Below, in pieces: positions 36,201 through 43,958 of a stretch of DNA of 50,146 nucleotides. Source of the stretch: CAZICM01 sp964537685 (GTDB lineage Bacteria; Myxococcota_A; Polyangia; Polyangiales; Polyangiaceae); NCBI GenBank assembly GCA_964537685.1, contig CAZICM010000069.1:1-50146 (forward strand), written 5' to 3'. The translations under genes and the position numbers were made by a program. Positions within the stretch are counted from its first letter, which is position 1. The number at the start of each line of letters is the position of its first letter. The notes under the pieces were generated by a model. It was not told the DNA's origin. It ran no database searches and was given only the letters and a program-made list of their open reading frames with translations.

Positions 36201-37898
36201 GTCCTGGTCAGCGATATCAGCGAACGAAAGCGCAACGAAGAAGCCGTGCGGAGGCTCAATCACGAGCTTGAGCTTAAAGTATCCGAACTCCGCCAAAGCG
36301 AGGAACGCTTCCGGCTTATCTTTGAAAATGCTCTCGATGCTATTCTGACCGTCGATGCCTCCGGCGCTATTCACTTGGTCAATCCCAAGGTGGAAAGCTT
36401 ATTCGGCTATTCATCCGAGGAGCTGATTGGAAAGCCCTTGGAAATCCTTGTTCCCGATTCGTTTAAGCTCCAGCATGAGCAGCATCGCCAAAAGTATTTC
36501 GCCGATCCAGGACCCCGAACCATGGGCCAGGCTGGCTGGCTCTCGGGCAGGCGAAAAGATGGCAGCGAATTCCCTATCGAAGTCGGCCTCAGCCCCTTGG
36601 GTTTCCGCGATCGGACCCAAGTAATGGCTTTTATCAGCGATATGACCCTGACCAAACAGCTCGAGGCCGAGCGGGACGAAGTGATCCGCAAAGTCACCGA
36701 AGCTCAGAAACTGGAGAGCCTATGGGTATTGGCGGGAGGAATCGCTCACGATTTCAACAATTTACTCACAGGCGTAATGGCCAGCGCAGGCATCTTGAGC
36801 AATCATCCCGGCTTCGATCGGGAGGCCATCGAAGCCGTAGGAATTATCCTTGAATCGAGCCGCCGGGCATCCGAGCTATGCCAGCAGCTTTTGGCCTATT
36901 CGGGCCGCAGCCGATTTGTATTCCGCACCCAAGACGTGAGCGAGCTGGTCCGGGCCACGGCCAAACTGGTCCGGGCTTCTTCCGTGGGCACGGGAATCGA
37001 GCTTTCCTTTGATCTAACAAAAGACTTGCCCCCGGTTTTAATGGACGCGACGCAAATCCGCCAAGTGATCATGAATTTGGTCATTAACGCAGCCGAAGCC
37101 ATCGCTTCCCACGCGGGCCGGATCAGCATCCGCACGGGCATGATAAAAATTACGCCCGAACTCCTGCAGAACGCTGTCATGAAGGATGAGCAGCTTAGCC
37201 CGGAGTGCGTATTCCTTGAAGTCGCGGACAACGGCGGCGGTATTAAAGCCGAGGATTTAAAGCGCATTTTCGAGCCATTTTACTCGACCAAGTTCACCGG
37301 CCGGGGGCTTGGCCTATCCGCCGTCTTGGGAATTGTCCGAGGGCATCATGGAGCGCTTCTTGTTCAATCGGCGCTGAACAAGGGCACAACCTTTACAGTG
37401 CTCTTACCTCCTGCGCAACATGCGGCAATCGCGTCATCCGAAGCATCGCCAAAGAGCGAGAGCGAATGGAGAGGAAGGGGAACGGTATTGGTGGCGGACG
37501 ATGAAGAGTCGATTCGCTATGTGATCAAACGTCTGCTCACGGATATTGGCTTTAAAGTCGAGCTTTCAGCAAACGGGCGGGAAGCCCTTGAACGCTACAA
37601 GCGCGGAGTCAACCAATTTACGCTGGTTTTGCTGGATTTGACGATGCCCGGAATGACAGGTGCCGAAGCCTTTAGCGAAATCCGAAAGCTCAATCCTGGG
37701 CAAAAAGTCTTATTGATGAGCGGATTCTCTCCCGAGGAAGCGCATGCAATGATTGGGGCTCATGTTCCCAATGCCTTTTTGGCAAAGCCTTTTGATATCG
37801 ACACGCTGCTCTTGGCCGTGCGGGAAACGGTTGAATCGGATGCCATCGGCGCTCATTTCCCGGCCTTGCCAACGGACTCCAATCCCCCATCAAGCTGA
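33240..37898 (+). CDS. CheB-CheR-PAS hybrid histidine kinase with receiver
   Basis: 1552 residues from a GTG. The CheB methylesterase domain (about 27-205) keeps Ser34 in GASAGG, His61 and Asp153 (GTGTDGS), so it looks active, but it has no N-terminal receiver. A CheR methyltransferase domain (about 230-490) keeps the SAM motif GCATGEEPYS (331-340) and CRNVLIYL. A coiled coil of repeated NEELQ/NEELH (about 655-730) is a hallmark of CheB-CheR hybrids. Three PAS domains follow, then a histidine-kinase H-box (IAHDFNNLL, near 1170), ATPase motifs DNGGGI and GRGLGLSAV, and a C-terminal receiver with LLDLTMPGM. It combines protein methyl transfer with two-component signalling. No chemotaxis receptors are nearby. 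Confidence 0.96.
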   Translation: MIEQEANFSTSDEIEEPAPADPNAPSFLVGIGASAGGLEALERFFHAVPEDTGFAFVVIQHLSPDFNSLMDELLARFTRMPIVRVSDPITPRRNTIYLLRPRKEMVMHSGQLLTFDKPSDERLSMPINTFFRSIARDAGDKAIAIVLSGTGTDGSLGLCDVHDAGGLVLAQSLETAKFDGMPKSAMATGQVDTVLAPEDMPAALLAYAKNPAAPLSLLSSPSINPQLSGIPAVIERLREVYGLDFNYYKPATISRRIDRRATLGHAVSIDAYCANILKDPEELDSLYKDLLIGVTRFFRDPEAFSILENTVIPKIIEQVPPHEEIRVWVAGCATGEEPYSLAILLLEALEAQSREPKFKIFASDMHRKSLQFAADGLYPEESLAELTEERQNRFFERESGGLRVTAQLRRHILFSHHNVIRDPPFTRIDLVSCRNVLIYLQSVAQVKALASFHFALKVHGHLFLGPSEGVGELQNEFDIIDRQWKIFSKSRDSRLPVDLRVDLISPPGRPLLRSATPGELRTSRLYETILKRYVPSAVLVDSRREILHVFGDADRFLRLPLGRMSTDLIAMTRGDLRVAVSSALQTALKRGERVSFRDVRFEDHGTELLLNVIADPILDTISNNHYVLVIFETQKTNTDAPNAAHELSGFSIDDETRARVQQLEVELLQAKESLQTTIEELETSNEELQASNEELQASNEELQSTNEELHSVNEELYSVNAEHEQRIRDLNRVSGDLKNLIQATEIGTIFLDSELKIRFFTPAAAKLFNLLTQDIERDIRHITSKIKDDDVFEDIAKVASDRIAIEKRVHTNEGDIYLRRVMPYFDVNRAPSGLVLTFVDITALSRAEEQRSRLNTELEARIQELNELNLQLTAQRDALDQSERFIRTLTDNLPGMVGYWDKDLICRFANRHYVDWFGVTPADLIGTHIHELLGPELFAKNEPYMKRALAGEHQRFERDLVKTDGELGHVQAHYIPHLVNGEVIGFVVLVSDISERKRNEEAVRRLNHELELKVSELRQSEERFRLIFENALDAILTVDASGAIHLVNPKVESLFGYSSEELIGKPLEILVPDSFKLQHEQHRQKYFADPGPRTMGQAGWLSGRRKDGSEFPIEVGLSPLGFRDRTQVMAFISDMTLTKQLEAERDEVIRKVTEAQKLESLWVLAGGIAHDFNNLLTGVMASAGILSNHPGFDREAIEAVGIILESSRRASELCQQLLAYSGRSRFVFRTQDVSELVRATAKLVRASSVGTGIELSFDLTKDLPPVLMDATQIRQVIMNLVINAAEAIASHAGRISIRTGMIKITPELLQNAVMKDEQLSPECVFLEVADNGGGIKAEDLKRIFEPFYSTKFTGRGLGLSAVLGIVRGHHGALLVQSALNKGTTFTVLLPPAQHAAIASSEASPKSESEWRGRGTVLVADDEESIRYVIKRLLTDIGFKVELSANGREALERYKRGVNQFTLVLLDLTMPGMTGAEAFSEIRKLNPGQKVLLMSGFSPEEAHAMIGAHVPNAFLAKPFDIDTLLLAVRETVESDAIGAHFPALPTDSNPPSS

Positions 37899-39206
37899 TA
37901 CCAGCACAATACGGCTCACCTCGGGAGGCGCTTGCACCCGCGCGGGAGGTCCAGCCGTCCCAAAGCCCCGGTTGATATACAATCTCGAACCATTTTTCTC
38001 GTATTGCCCAGCCACATACCCATGAGGCAAGACCCAATCCGCCGGCCTTACAACCAAATTCACTTGCCCCCCATGGGTATGACCACTTAACTGAAGCGCC
38101 ACTTGCCCCGCCGCCTCCGGGAAAAAGACCGGGTTATGACAGAGAAGTACCCGAGCTAAGTCTTTGTTTTCAATATCTTTTAGGGCCCGCGGCAAATCCG
38201 GCCCCGCCCCGGGCATCATTCGCTTGGCCCACACATCATCCACGCCGAGCAGCGCAAAGGCTCCCCCAGCGTCTCCAATGACCAGCCCATTGTTGCGAAG
38301 CACCCGCGCCTCGCCCCGGACCAGCGCCTCCATCACAGGATCGATCCCTGCGAAATAATCGTGATTGCCAGGAATCGCCACCACACCCTCACGCGCCAAA
38401 GGCTTTAATCGCCGAACCAGCCTTCCCAGCTCGGGCGTAAAACGCGCGCTCGAATCAATTAAATCGCCTGTCAATACAATCATATCCGCCTTGGTCTTTT
38501 GCACCAGCGCCTCGGCGGAACGCAATTCAGGCTCGCCCACAAACAATCCAATATGAATATCCGATAACTGCGCAATACAAAACCCATCCAACTGTTTAGG
38601 CAGGCCGGGAACAGGAATCACAATTTCTTCGATTTGATAATCATGCCGGCCAAAAATAGCTCCATAAAAAGCCGTTCCGGTTCCAGCGGCAAAGGCCGAT
38701 GCGGCGGCGCCCTGGGCTAAAAAGTTGCGCCTGGCCATCGGCGGAAGCTGAATATTGATGGTATTCGTTTCCCGCTCTTTTTCCTGGGGTGGAAGCGCTT
38801 GGGCCTGGGCTTCGGCGCCCTGTTCCGCAAAGGCGGACGCCGCGGGTTCGGCCGCTGGAAGGGTAACTTCCTTTACCCGCGCAGGCGCAGGCTTTTCGAT
38901 AATGCGCTGAACAATGGCCACCGCAATCCTAGGCAAATCCACGACCGCCAATAAAATAGAAGACACAATCACCGATAAAGTAACGGTCATTCCATAGAGG
39001 CCCAGTGCCTTGGGCAGACTTTGGCCCATTCCGTTCATGGCGAGGCGCGATAGCACAATGGCCCCAATTCCACTGGCCATCAGCGCGCCCAGCAGCTTGC
39101 GGCTGCGGGATTGCAGATGAAACAAAGTGCTGGCCCGGCGATGAATGTACACGCTCATTCCAACAAGCAGCACGAGCAGGGTCAGAAAAAAGAATAGAAA
39201 TCGCAT
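37890..39206 (-). CDS. YkuE-like membrane metallophosphoesterase
   Basis: 438 residues from the ATG at 39206 (a TTG at 39215 is less likely). Two to three N-terminal membrane helices and an Ala/Glu-rich linker come first. A twin-arginine-like MARRNFLA stretch with a hydrophobic segment lies at about 160-180. The phosphatase domain then has all metal motifs: SDIHIG, TGDLIDS, GNHDYF, CHNP and GHTHGGQ, the last typical of the YkuE/YaeI group, which acts on phospholipid-type substrates such as lipid A precursors or UDP-diacylglucosamine. The substrate here is not known. The 3' end overlaps the hybrid kinase by 9 bp in convergent orientation. Confidence 0.93.
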   Translation of the reverse strand: MRFLFFFLTLLVLLVGMSVYIHRRASTLFHLQSRSRKLLGALMASGIGAIVLSRLAMNGMGQSLPKALGLYGMTVTLSVIVSSILLAVVDLPRIAVAIVQRIIEKPAPARVKEVTLPAAEPAASAFAEQGAEAQAQALPPQEKERETNTINIQLPPMARRNFLAQGAAASAFAAGTGTAFYGAIFGRHDYQIEEIVIPVPGLPKQLDGFCIAQLSDIHIGLFVGEPELRSAEALVQKTKADMIVLTGDLIDSSARFTPELGRLVRRLKPLAREGVVAIPGNHDYFAGIDPVMEALVRGEARVLRNNGLVIGDAGGAFALLGVDDVWAKRMMPGAGPDLPRALKDIENKDLARVLLCHNPVFFPEAAGQVALQLSGHTHGGQVNLVVRPADWVLPHGYVAGQYEKNGSRLYINRGFGTAGPPARVQAPPEVSRIVLVSA

Positions 39207-39227
39207 GGTAGCCAATGTGTGTGGAAT

Positions 39228-40271
39228 CTAGGGTAAATCGGCGCAGCAGCGGAATCCTGTCGTGCGAAAGGCGCTCTCCCGGGTCACCGCAGATGCGGAT
39301 GTGCATAGTAAATCGATTTCAGCAACAAAATAACTGCCTCCCCGCCGGATACAATTATCGCCAATCCCATTGTTTCCATTACAAGCATCTTCCCATTCCC
39401 ATACATTGCCGCTCATATCGAAGAGCCCAGGAACCGAGCCTTCACAGGTCGCCGTGGAACCCGCTGGATGGGCATAATCCGTCATCCCATTGTAGCCCAA
39501 TACCCCGTCGAATTCGTTGCCCACGCAAGACTGGGCCTCAAAGGTATTTCCATAAGGAAATGACTGCAATCCACCATCCGAACAAGCCCTGTACCATTGG
39601 CTTTGGGCGGCATCGCCCGTGCTGTTAAAACCCAATTTCGCGCCTCCAATTTTGCCGCATAAACGCTTGCCCGCCCATTTGCAATAGGTGTGGGCATCGC
39701 AGAAATCCACGCAGACCATCGGCCGCTCAGGCTCGTTCATCACCGCTTGGCCAAAATTAAATAAATCACAGGCGTTGCCAAAGGTCGCCGCATCAAATGT
39801 ATTGTTCCACGATTTGCATTCATTGTTCTGCATCATTGGATCGACCATCGCATCCAAAAATTCTTTGTAATCGCTCACCGTAACTTCTGTGCTGTCGATA
39901 CAAAAATCATCGGCGGGATCGGGCGCCGATATCATCACCATCGCTGGACCGTAGCCTGTATCGGGACATGCGGGCACCGAGCCTCCCATTCCTCCCATTC
40001 CTCCCATTCCACCCAAACCACCCGCTCCTCCACCCGCTCCACCCGTGGCGCCGCCCGCTCCGCCCATGGCGCCGCCTCCACCCATCCCTCCCCCATTCAT
40101 CAACCCCGATGAAGAACTCGCCCCTCCCCCTGCACCCCCGCCCGTCTTCCACTCCCCATCGCCAAAATCCCCAAGCGTTGAAAGACATCCAGCAGGCCAA
40201 CAGGCCAACATGGAGGCAGGCAAAACCAAAATAAAATACCAAGAACGATAGATGGGTCTCGTGTGCGGCAT
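39228..40271 (-). CDS. SUMF1/formylglycine-enzyme-like lipoprotein
   Basis: 347 residues. A leader ending WPAGC (Cys29) predicts a lipoprotein. A Gly/Met/Ala linker of about 60 residues follows, then a SUMF1 (FGE-sulfatase) domain at about 108-345, with FCIDSTEVTVSDY, GNVWEWEDA, RRGGSYF and TTGFRC. In true formylglycine-generating enzymes a Cys pair five residues apart performs catalysis. Here the first Cys (LLC) is present and the second position is Ala, so I infer a binding or structural role. Such proteins are common among myxobacterial lipoproteins. It sits 21 bp upstream of the phosphoesterase gene on the same strand. Confidence 0.9.
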   Translation of the reverse strand: MPHTRPIYRSWYFILVLPASMLACWPAGCLSTLGDFGDGEWKTGGGAGGGASSSSGLMNGGGMGGGGAMGGAGGATGGAGGGAGGLGGMGGMGGMGGSVPACPDTGYGPAMVMISAPDPADDFCIDSTEVTVSDYKEFLDAMVDPMMQNNECKSWNNTFDAATFGNACDLFNFGQAVMNEPERPMVCVDFCDAHTYCKWAGKRLCGKIGGAKLGFNSTGDAAQSQWYRACSDGGLQSFPYGNTFEAQSCVGNEFDGVLGYNGMTDYAHPAGSTATCEGSVPGLFDMSGNVWEWEDACNGNNGIGDNCIRRGGSYFVAEIDLLCTSASAVTRESAFRTTGFRCCADLP

Positions 40272-40334
40272 AACAACGAAAGGGTCGCGCGAAGCGAGAC
40301 GTTCGGCAACGGGTTTTTGTGCGTCCCCGCTGTC

Positions 40335-42881
40335 TTATTGAAGGGGCTGGGCCCGCCCTTTCATGTCGATGGCAACAGCCACCAGAATACTTTCGTCATG
40401 GCGGTCTTGAAGAGGCGATGAAGCACCAATGCGCTCGACATAGCCCGCGCCTTGAGATCCCCGGTCTAAACCAAGTACCCGCTGACATCCCAGCTTTAAC
40501 AACACTTCCGTCGCTGCCTCATCGCTGTCAAAGAGGGTATGCGCCACCAAGACCGCCCCATCCGAAAGCGCGCAAATACAAGAGCGCTCCCGTCTCATCC
40601 CCACCTTCCGGCCCTCGGGCAGGAGTTTCCCCTCATCCGCTGTCATTGCCAATTCTGTTACATCTCCCTCGAATGTTTCGGCCAATTCTTCGGATTTAAT
40701 GATCGATATCCCCTGTTTGCCCGCCCAGAGCAGGGCCGAATTTTTTCGAATGGGAAGCGCAATTGTTCCATTCGTTCCCAGACCCCTGGGCGAGCCTCCT
40801 TTTCTGCGGCCCACGCCCAGCCCAAAGACGACGGTTGCCCTTTCTTTTTCGGCATCATCGAGGCTCATCGCATAGCGCACGCCTTTTTTCGGGGACTTTT
40901 CCTTCTGTCCCGCGCGCACGCGATAGCTAAAGCGCTCGGGCGCCAAATAATAGAGATCGATAGAGGCGCCCAAATTCATTGTATTGGCCGTATACAAGGC
41001 CGGAAGCCAGGGCGGAAGCGGCGATTTGCTGAGGTCTGGGGTCCATGCCGAACCTTCGGGCAGCAAAATACCGGGCTGGATGGGCCGCAAGGCAAGCGAC
41101 CATATTTCTTGGGCCGAGCTTTGGGTAAAGGCATCCTTGGACGCGGACATCGAAGGGCTGATGAGTTCGGCTTCATAGGCTTGTCCTTGAGCATCGGCGC
41201 GCACAAAGGCAAAGCCCGCGCGGGAAGGTCTAGAGCCTAAATGCAGCGCGTGCTGACAGCCCGAAAGCAAGGCCGCCCGGCTTAGTCCAGGCTGATCGAT
41301 CGACGGCGCGAAGAAATAAAGCAAATGGCCGTCTTTGCTGAGACACAAAGCGCTTCGCTCGACAGATTGCCCGGCCTGTAGCGCTTGTTTGGCTTGGGGA
41401 GCTTCTATCCGTGGCCGCTCCTCGGGAAGAGCACCGTTTTGCAGCAGCCAGAGCGGGCTTTGACGAAGCGAGACGGTACCCGGAGGCAGCGCTTGTCCAA
41501 AAGGCCAAGAACCCACAAAGACATGGCCCAGACGCTCCATCAACAGGCTGGGCGCATCGGGCGAGGGAGGCACCAGAATGCGTCCCTGAGCCACCATGCC
41601 CAATTCAGGATAACCCGCGGGTTTACCGCCTAAAAACGCCGCAACAACCTTGGATGCGCCCGAACCCCGCACAAGCCGTCCCGTGCCCCGGGGACCTGCC
41701 ACCGGACGGGGTTCGTCATATCCGGCCTCGACCGACAGCTCCAATTGACGCATATCCATCGCGACGGCCAGCACGGTGTGCTCGGGATGGGCGGGATCGG
41801 GCCTGAATTGGGTCTGATAAAAAAGGGAGCCGGGAGGCGGTAATTCCGCTGCTTTTCGTTCGGGCAAGAGCGCCGAGCCGCATTCCATCCATTGGCCTTC
41901 TCCTTCGATGTGCGGAGCCATCCCGAGCGCGATGGGCGGAGGCGGAAAACCCGATTCAGAAGCTGGGGGCGGAGGCTGCGCGCCTTTGTCCAGAGGCGGA
42001 GCAAGAGGCCAAATCGCTTGTTTGGGCCGGGGCTCTTTTGGCCAGCTTTGAACCCAATCGCCCGCGTTCTTGCCCAAAAGCATTTCACTCAGCGCAAGAA
42101 GCGTGGGCGCGGCGGGCCTTACCGGATGAGGAATGCGCTGAATACGCATATCCAAGGCGTTTTGAGCTTCTCCCGCCACCTGCAGCGTTTGGAGATCGAT
42201 GGCCGCGACTCTAGGGTGTTCGGCCGGATCGTCCGGGGTTAGCCACAATGTATCGGCCGACAGTTCGGAATACAGCTCGGCGGGAGGGCGCAAAAAAGCC
42301 ATTTCAATGCGGCCCACGCCCGCAAAAGAGCCTGTCTCCACGAAGTTTTCCAGCGAGCTCATCCAGCGTTCGGCGCGGGTATTGGCTTCCCTATCTTGAG
42401 CGTCTCCATTTAAATCCAATATGGAAATGCCCTGAACGGTATCGAACGCCGTGGTGGTGAATGCAATAAAATGGCCCAAGCCTTTTAAATCTTTTTCTTG
42501 GCCAAGCGGCGTTTTGCTTAAATTCTTAATGGAATGAATTGAAATAGGCTGTCCCGCGCGGGACAGGCGCACGCGGGCCCGGTACACATCCGACGATGGC
42601 TCTTCTCCGCTTGAACCGGATCTTGTTGCAATAAATAAAATCGATCGGCCCCAAAAGGCATCCTTCCAAAATCCTCCCCGGTGCTCCCATACAAAATCAT
42701 CGGGGGACACCGTTCCTCCCACGCCTTGGGCCAGCATTTCCGCAACGCCTTCCTTGGTTTTGGGAGGGGGCGCGGGCCGGCTTAATGCAGCCGCGGCTCC
42801 GCATATACCGAGCAATGCGACAAAGGGCGCCCGCATTCGCAGATATTCGATCGCATTGGCCACAGCGGGAGGGAAATTCAT
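40335..42881 (-). CDS. Large phosphodiester-glycosidase (NAGPA)-like protein
   Basis: 848 codons including the stop (847 residues) from the ATG at 42881; a TTG at 42896 sits directly on the upstream stop and has no ribosome site. A short hydrophobic leader (VALLGICGAAAAL) predicts export or anchoring. Two regions resemble NAGPA/phosphodiester glycosidase folds. The first contains PELGMVAQGRILVPP, a Ser-Arg-Ala-Ala-Leu-Leu-x-Gly-Cys motif and HLGSRPSRAGFAF. The last 120 residues repeat a similar pattern, with GAVLVAHTLFDSDEAATEVLLKLGC and VLGLDRGSQGAGY. In families I know, the Cys and the D/N-rich loop line the active site. Two Pro-rich linkers separate domains. The overall function is unproven. 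Confidence 0.7.
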   Translation of the reverse strand: MNFPPAVANAIEYLRMRAPFVALLGICGAAAALSRPAPPPKTKEGVAEMLAQGVGGTVSPDDFVWEHRGGFWKDAFWGRSILFIATRSGSSGEEPSSDVYRARVRLSRAGQPISIHSIKNLSKTPLGQEKDLKGLGHFIAFTTTAFDTVQGISILDLNGDAQDREANTRAERWMSSLENFVETGSFAGVGRIEMAFLRPPAELYSELSADTLWLTPDDPAEHPRVAAIDLQTLQVAGEAQNALDMRIQRIPHPVRPAAPTLLALSEMLLGKNAGDWVQSWPKEPRPKQAIWPLAPPLDKGAQPPPPASESGFPPPPIALGMAPHIEGEGQWMECGSALLPERKAAELPPPGSLFYQTQFRPDPAHPEHTVLAVAMDMRQLELSVEAGYDEPRPVAGPRGTGRLVRGSGASKVVAAFLGGKPAGYPELGMVAQGRILVPPSPDAPSLLMERLGHVFVGSWPFGQALPPGTVSLRQSPLWLLQNGALPEERPRIEAPQAKQALQAGQSVERSALCLSKDGHLLYFFAPSIDQPGLSRAALLSGCQHALHLGSRPSRAGFAFVRADAQGQAYEAELISPSMSASKDAFTQSSAQEIWSLALRPIQPGILLPEGSAWTPDLSKSPLPPWLPALYTANTMNLGASIDLYYLAPERFSYRVRAGQKEKSPKKGVRYAMSLDDAEKERATVVFGLGVGRRKGGSPRGLGTNGTIALPIRKNSALLWAGKQGISIIKSEELAETFEGDVTELAMTADEGKLLPEGRKVGMRRERSCICALSDGAVLVAHTLFDSDEAATEVLLKLGCQRVLGLDRGSQGAGYVERIGASSPLQDRHDESILVAVAIDMKGRAQPLQ

Positions 42882-42896
42882 GAGAGCGGCGCTCAA

Positions 42897-43958
42897 TTAG
42901 CCCGGATTGGTCAATGCCTGCTTTAAACTCCCGACGCTTTCCGATACCGCCCGCCGCGCCTCCGGCAGCAAATACGTCATGCTGAAAAAACCATGAATCA
43001 TTCCTTCATAACAACGGTATTGGACGGGCACACCGGCTTGGCTTAATTTATCCGCGTAGGCTTTGGCCTCGTCCCGCAGAGGATCGAAACCCGCCGTTAT
43101 TATCAATGCAGGCGGCAATCCTTGGTGATTGGCCGCAAATAGAGGCGAGCCCCGGGGATGGTATTGATCGCTCGTTTTGGATAGGTAGTGGTCCATGTAC
43201 CAATCCAAGCTGGCCGCATCCAATAAAAAGCCATTGCGAAACATCCGGTGAGATTCAAACGAACGGCTTAAATCGGTGCAGGGGTAAATTAAAAATTGAA
43301 ATGCCGGCTGCACGGCGTCTCCGCAATCGCGGCAATCCATGGCCACCACCGCCGCGATATTGCCGCCCGCGCTGTCACCGGCCACGGCCATCCGCGCCGG
43401 ATCGCCCCCCAATGCCTGGGCATGCCGCGCAATCCAGCGAAATGCCGCATGCCCATCATCCACCGCCGTGGGGAAACGGTATTCAGGCGCTAGACGATAT
43501 TGAACCGAAATAACAATCGCATTGACTTCCAATGCAAGCATTTTGCATTCGGCATCGTGCGAATGAATCGATCCAACGACAAAACCGCCGCCATGATAAT
43601 ACACAATCATCGGCAGGGTCCGGTCGGGGTTGGGCGGTGTGTACACGCGGATTTGAATGGTGCTTTGGCCGTGGGCCGCCGGAATATATTGATCGAGAAT
43701 TTGAAGCACGCCTTTAGGATTGGCATTGACAATGCGCGTAGCCTGATCCATCGAGGCGCGGCCTTTGAGAACCCCCAGTTCCCATGCGGCTTTGGGGCCT
43801 ATTTTTTCATTGAATTTTAATAGAAGCTGGGTACGCACCTCCAGCTCCAGGCCATCGGGAGACACGACGGGCGGGCCGGCCAGCCGCTTGAGCAGCGGTT
43901 CCGATGCATTGAATAGGCGATACAGGCCATGCCTTTGAAGGGCAATCAGAGGATTCAT
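42897..43958 (-). CDS. HSL-family alpha/beta hydrolase (esterase/lipase)
   Basis: 353 residues. Hormone-sensitive-lipase-like features are clear: HGGGFVVGS with the oxyanion-hole HGGG at 122-125, GDSAGGN with Ser196 as nucleophile, an Asp in DPLRDEAKAYA, and the His of HGFFSM near the C-terminus. No signal peptide is evident, so it is probably a cytoplasmic carboxylesterase of short-chain substrates. It overlaps the Kal-Kce fusion stop by 4 bp (ATGA) and is followed by the phosphodiester-glycosidase-like gene, so the three are co-transcribed. The link to amino-acid catabolism could be hydrolysis of an ester or CoA-derived product, which is inference. Confidence 0.93.
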   Translation of the reverse strand: MNPLIALQRHGLYRLFNASEPLLKRLAGPPVVSPDGLELEVRTQLLLKFNEKIGPKAAWELGVLKGRASMDQATRIVNANPKGVLQILDQYIPAAHGQSTIQIRVYTPPNPDRTLPMIVYYHGGGFVVGSIHSHDAECKMLALEVNAIVISVQYRLAPEYRFPTAVDDGHAAFRWIARHAQALGGDPARMAVAGDSAGGNIAAVVAMDCRDCGDAVQPAFQFLIYPCTDLSRSFESHRMFRNGFLLDAASLDWYMDHYLSKTSDQYHPRGSPLFAANHQGLPPALIITAGFDPLRDEAKAYADKLSQAGVPVQYRCYEGMIHGFFSMTYLLPEARRAVSESVGSLKQALTNPG

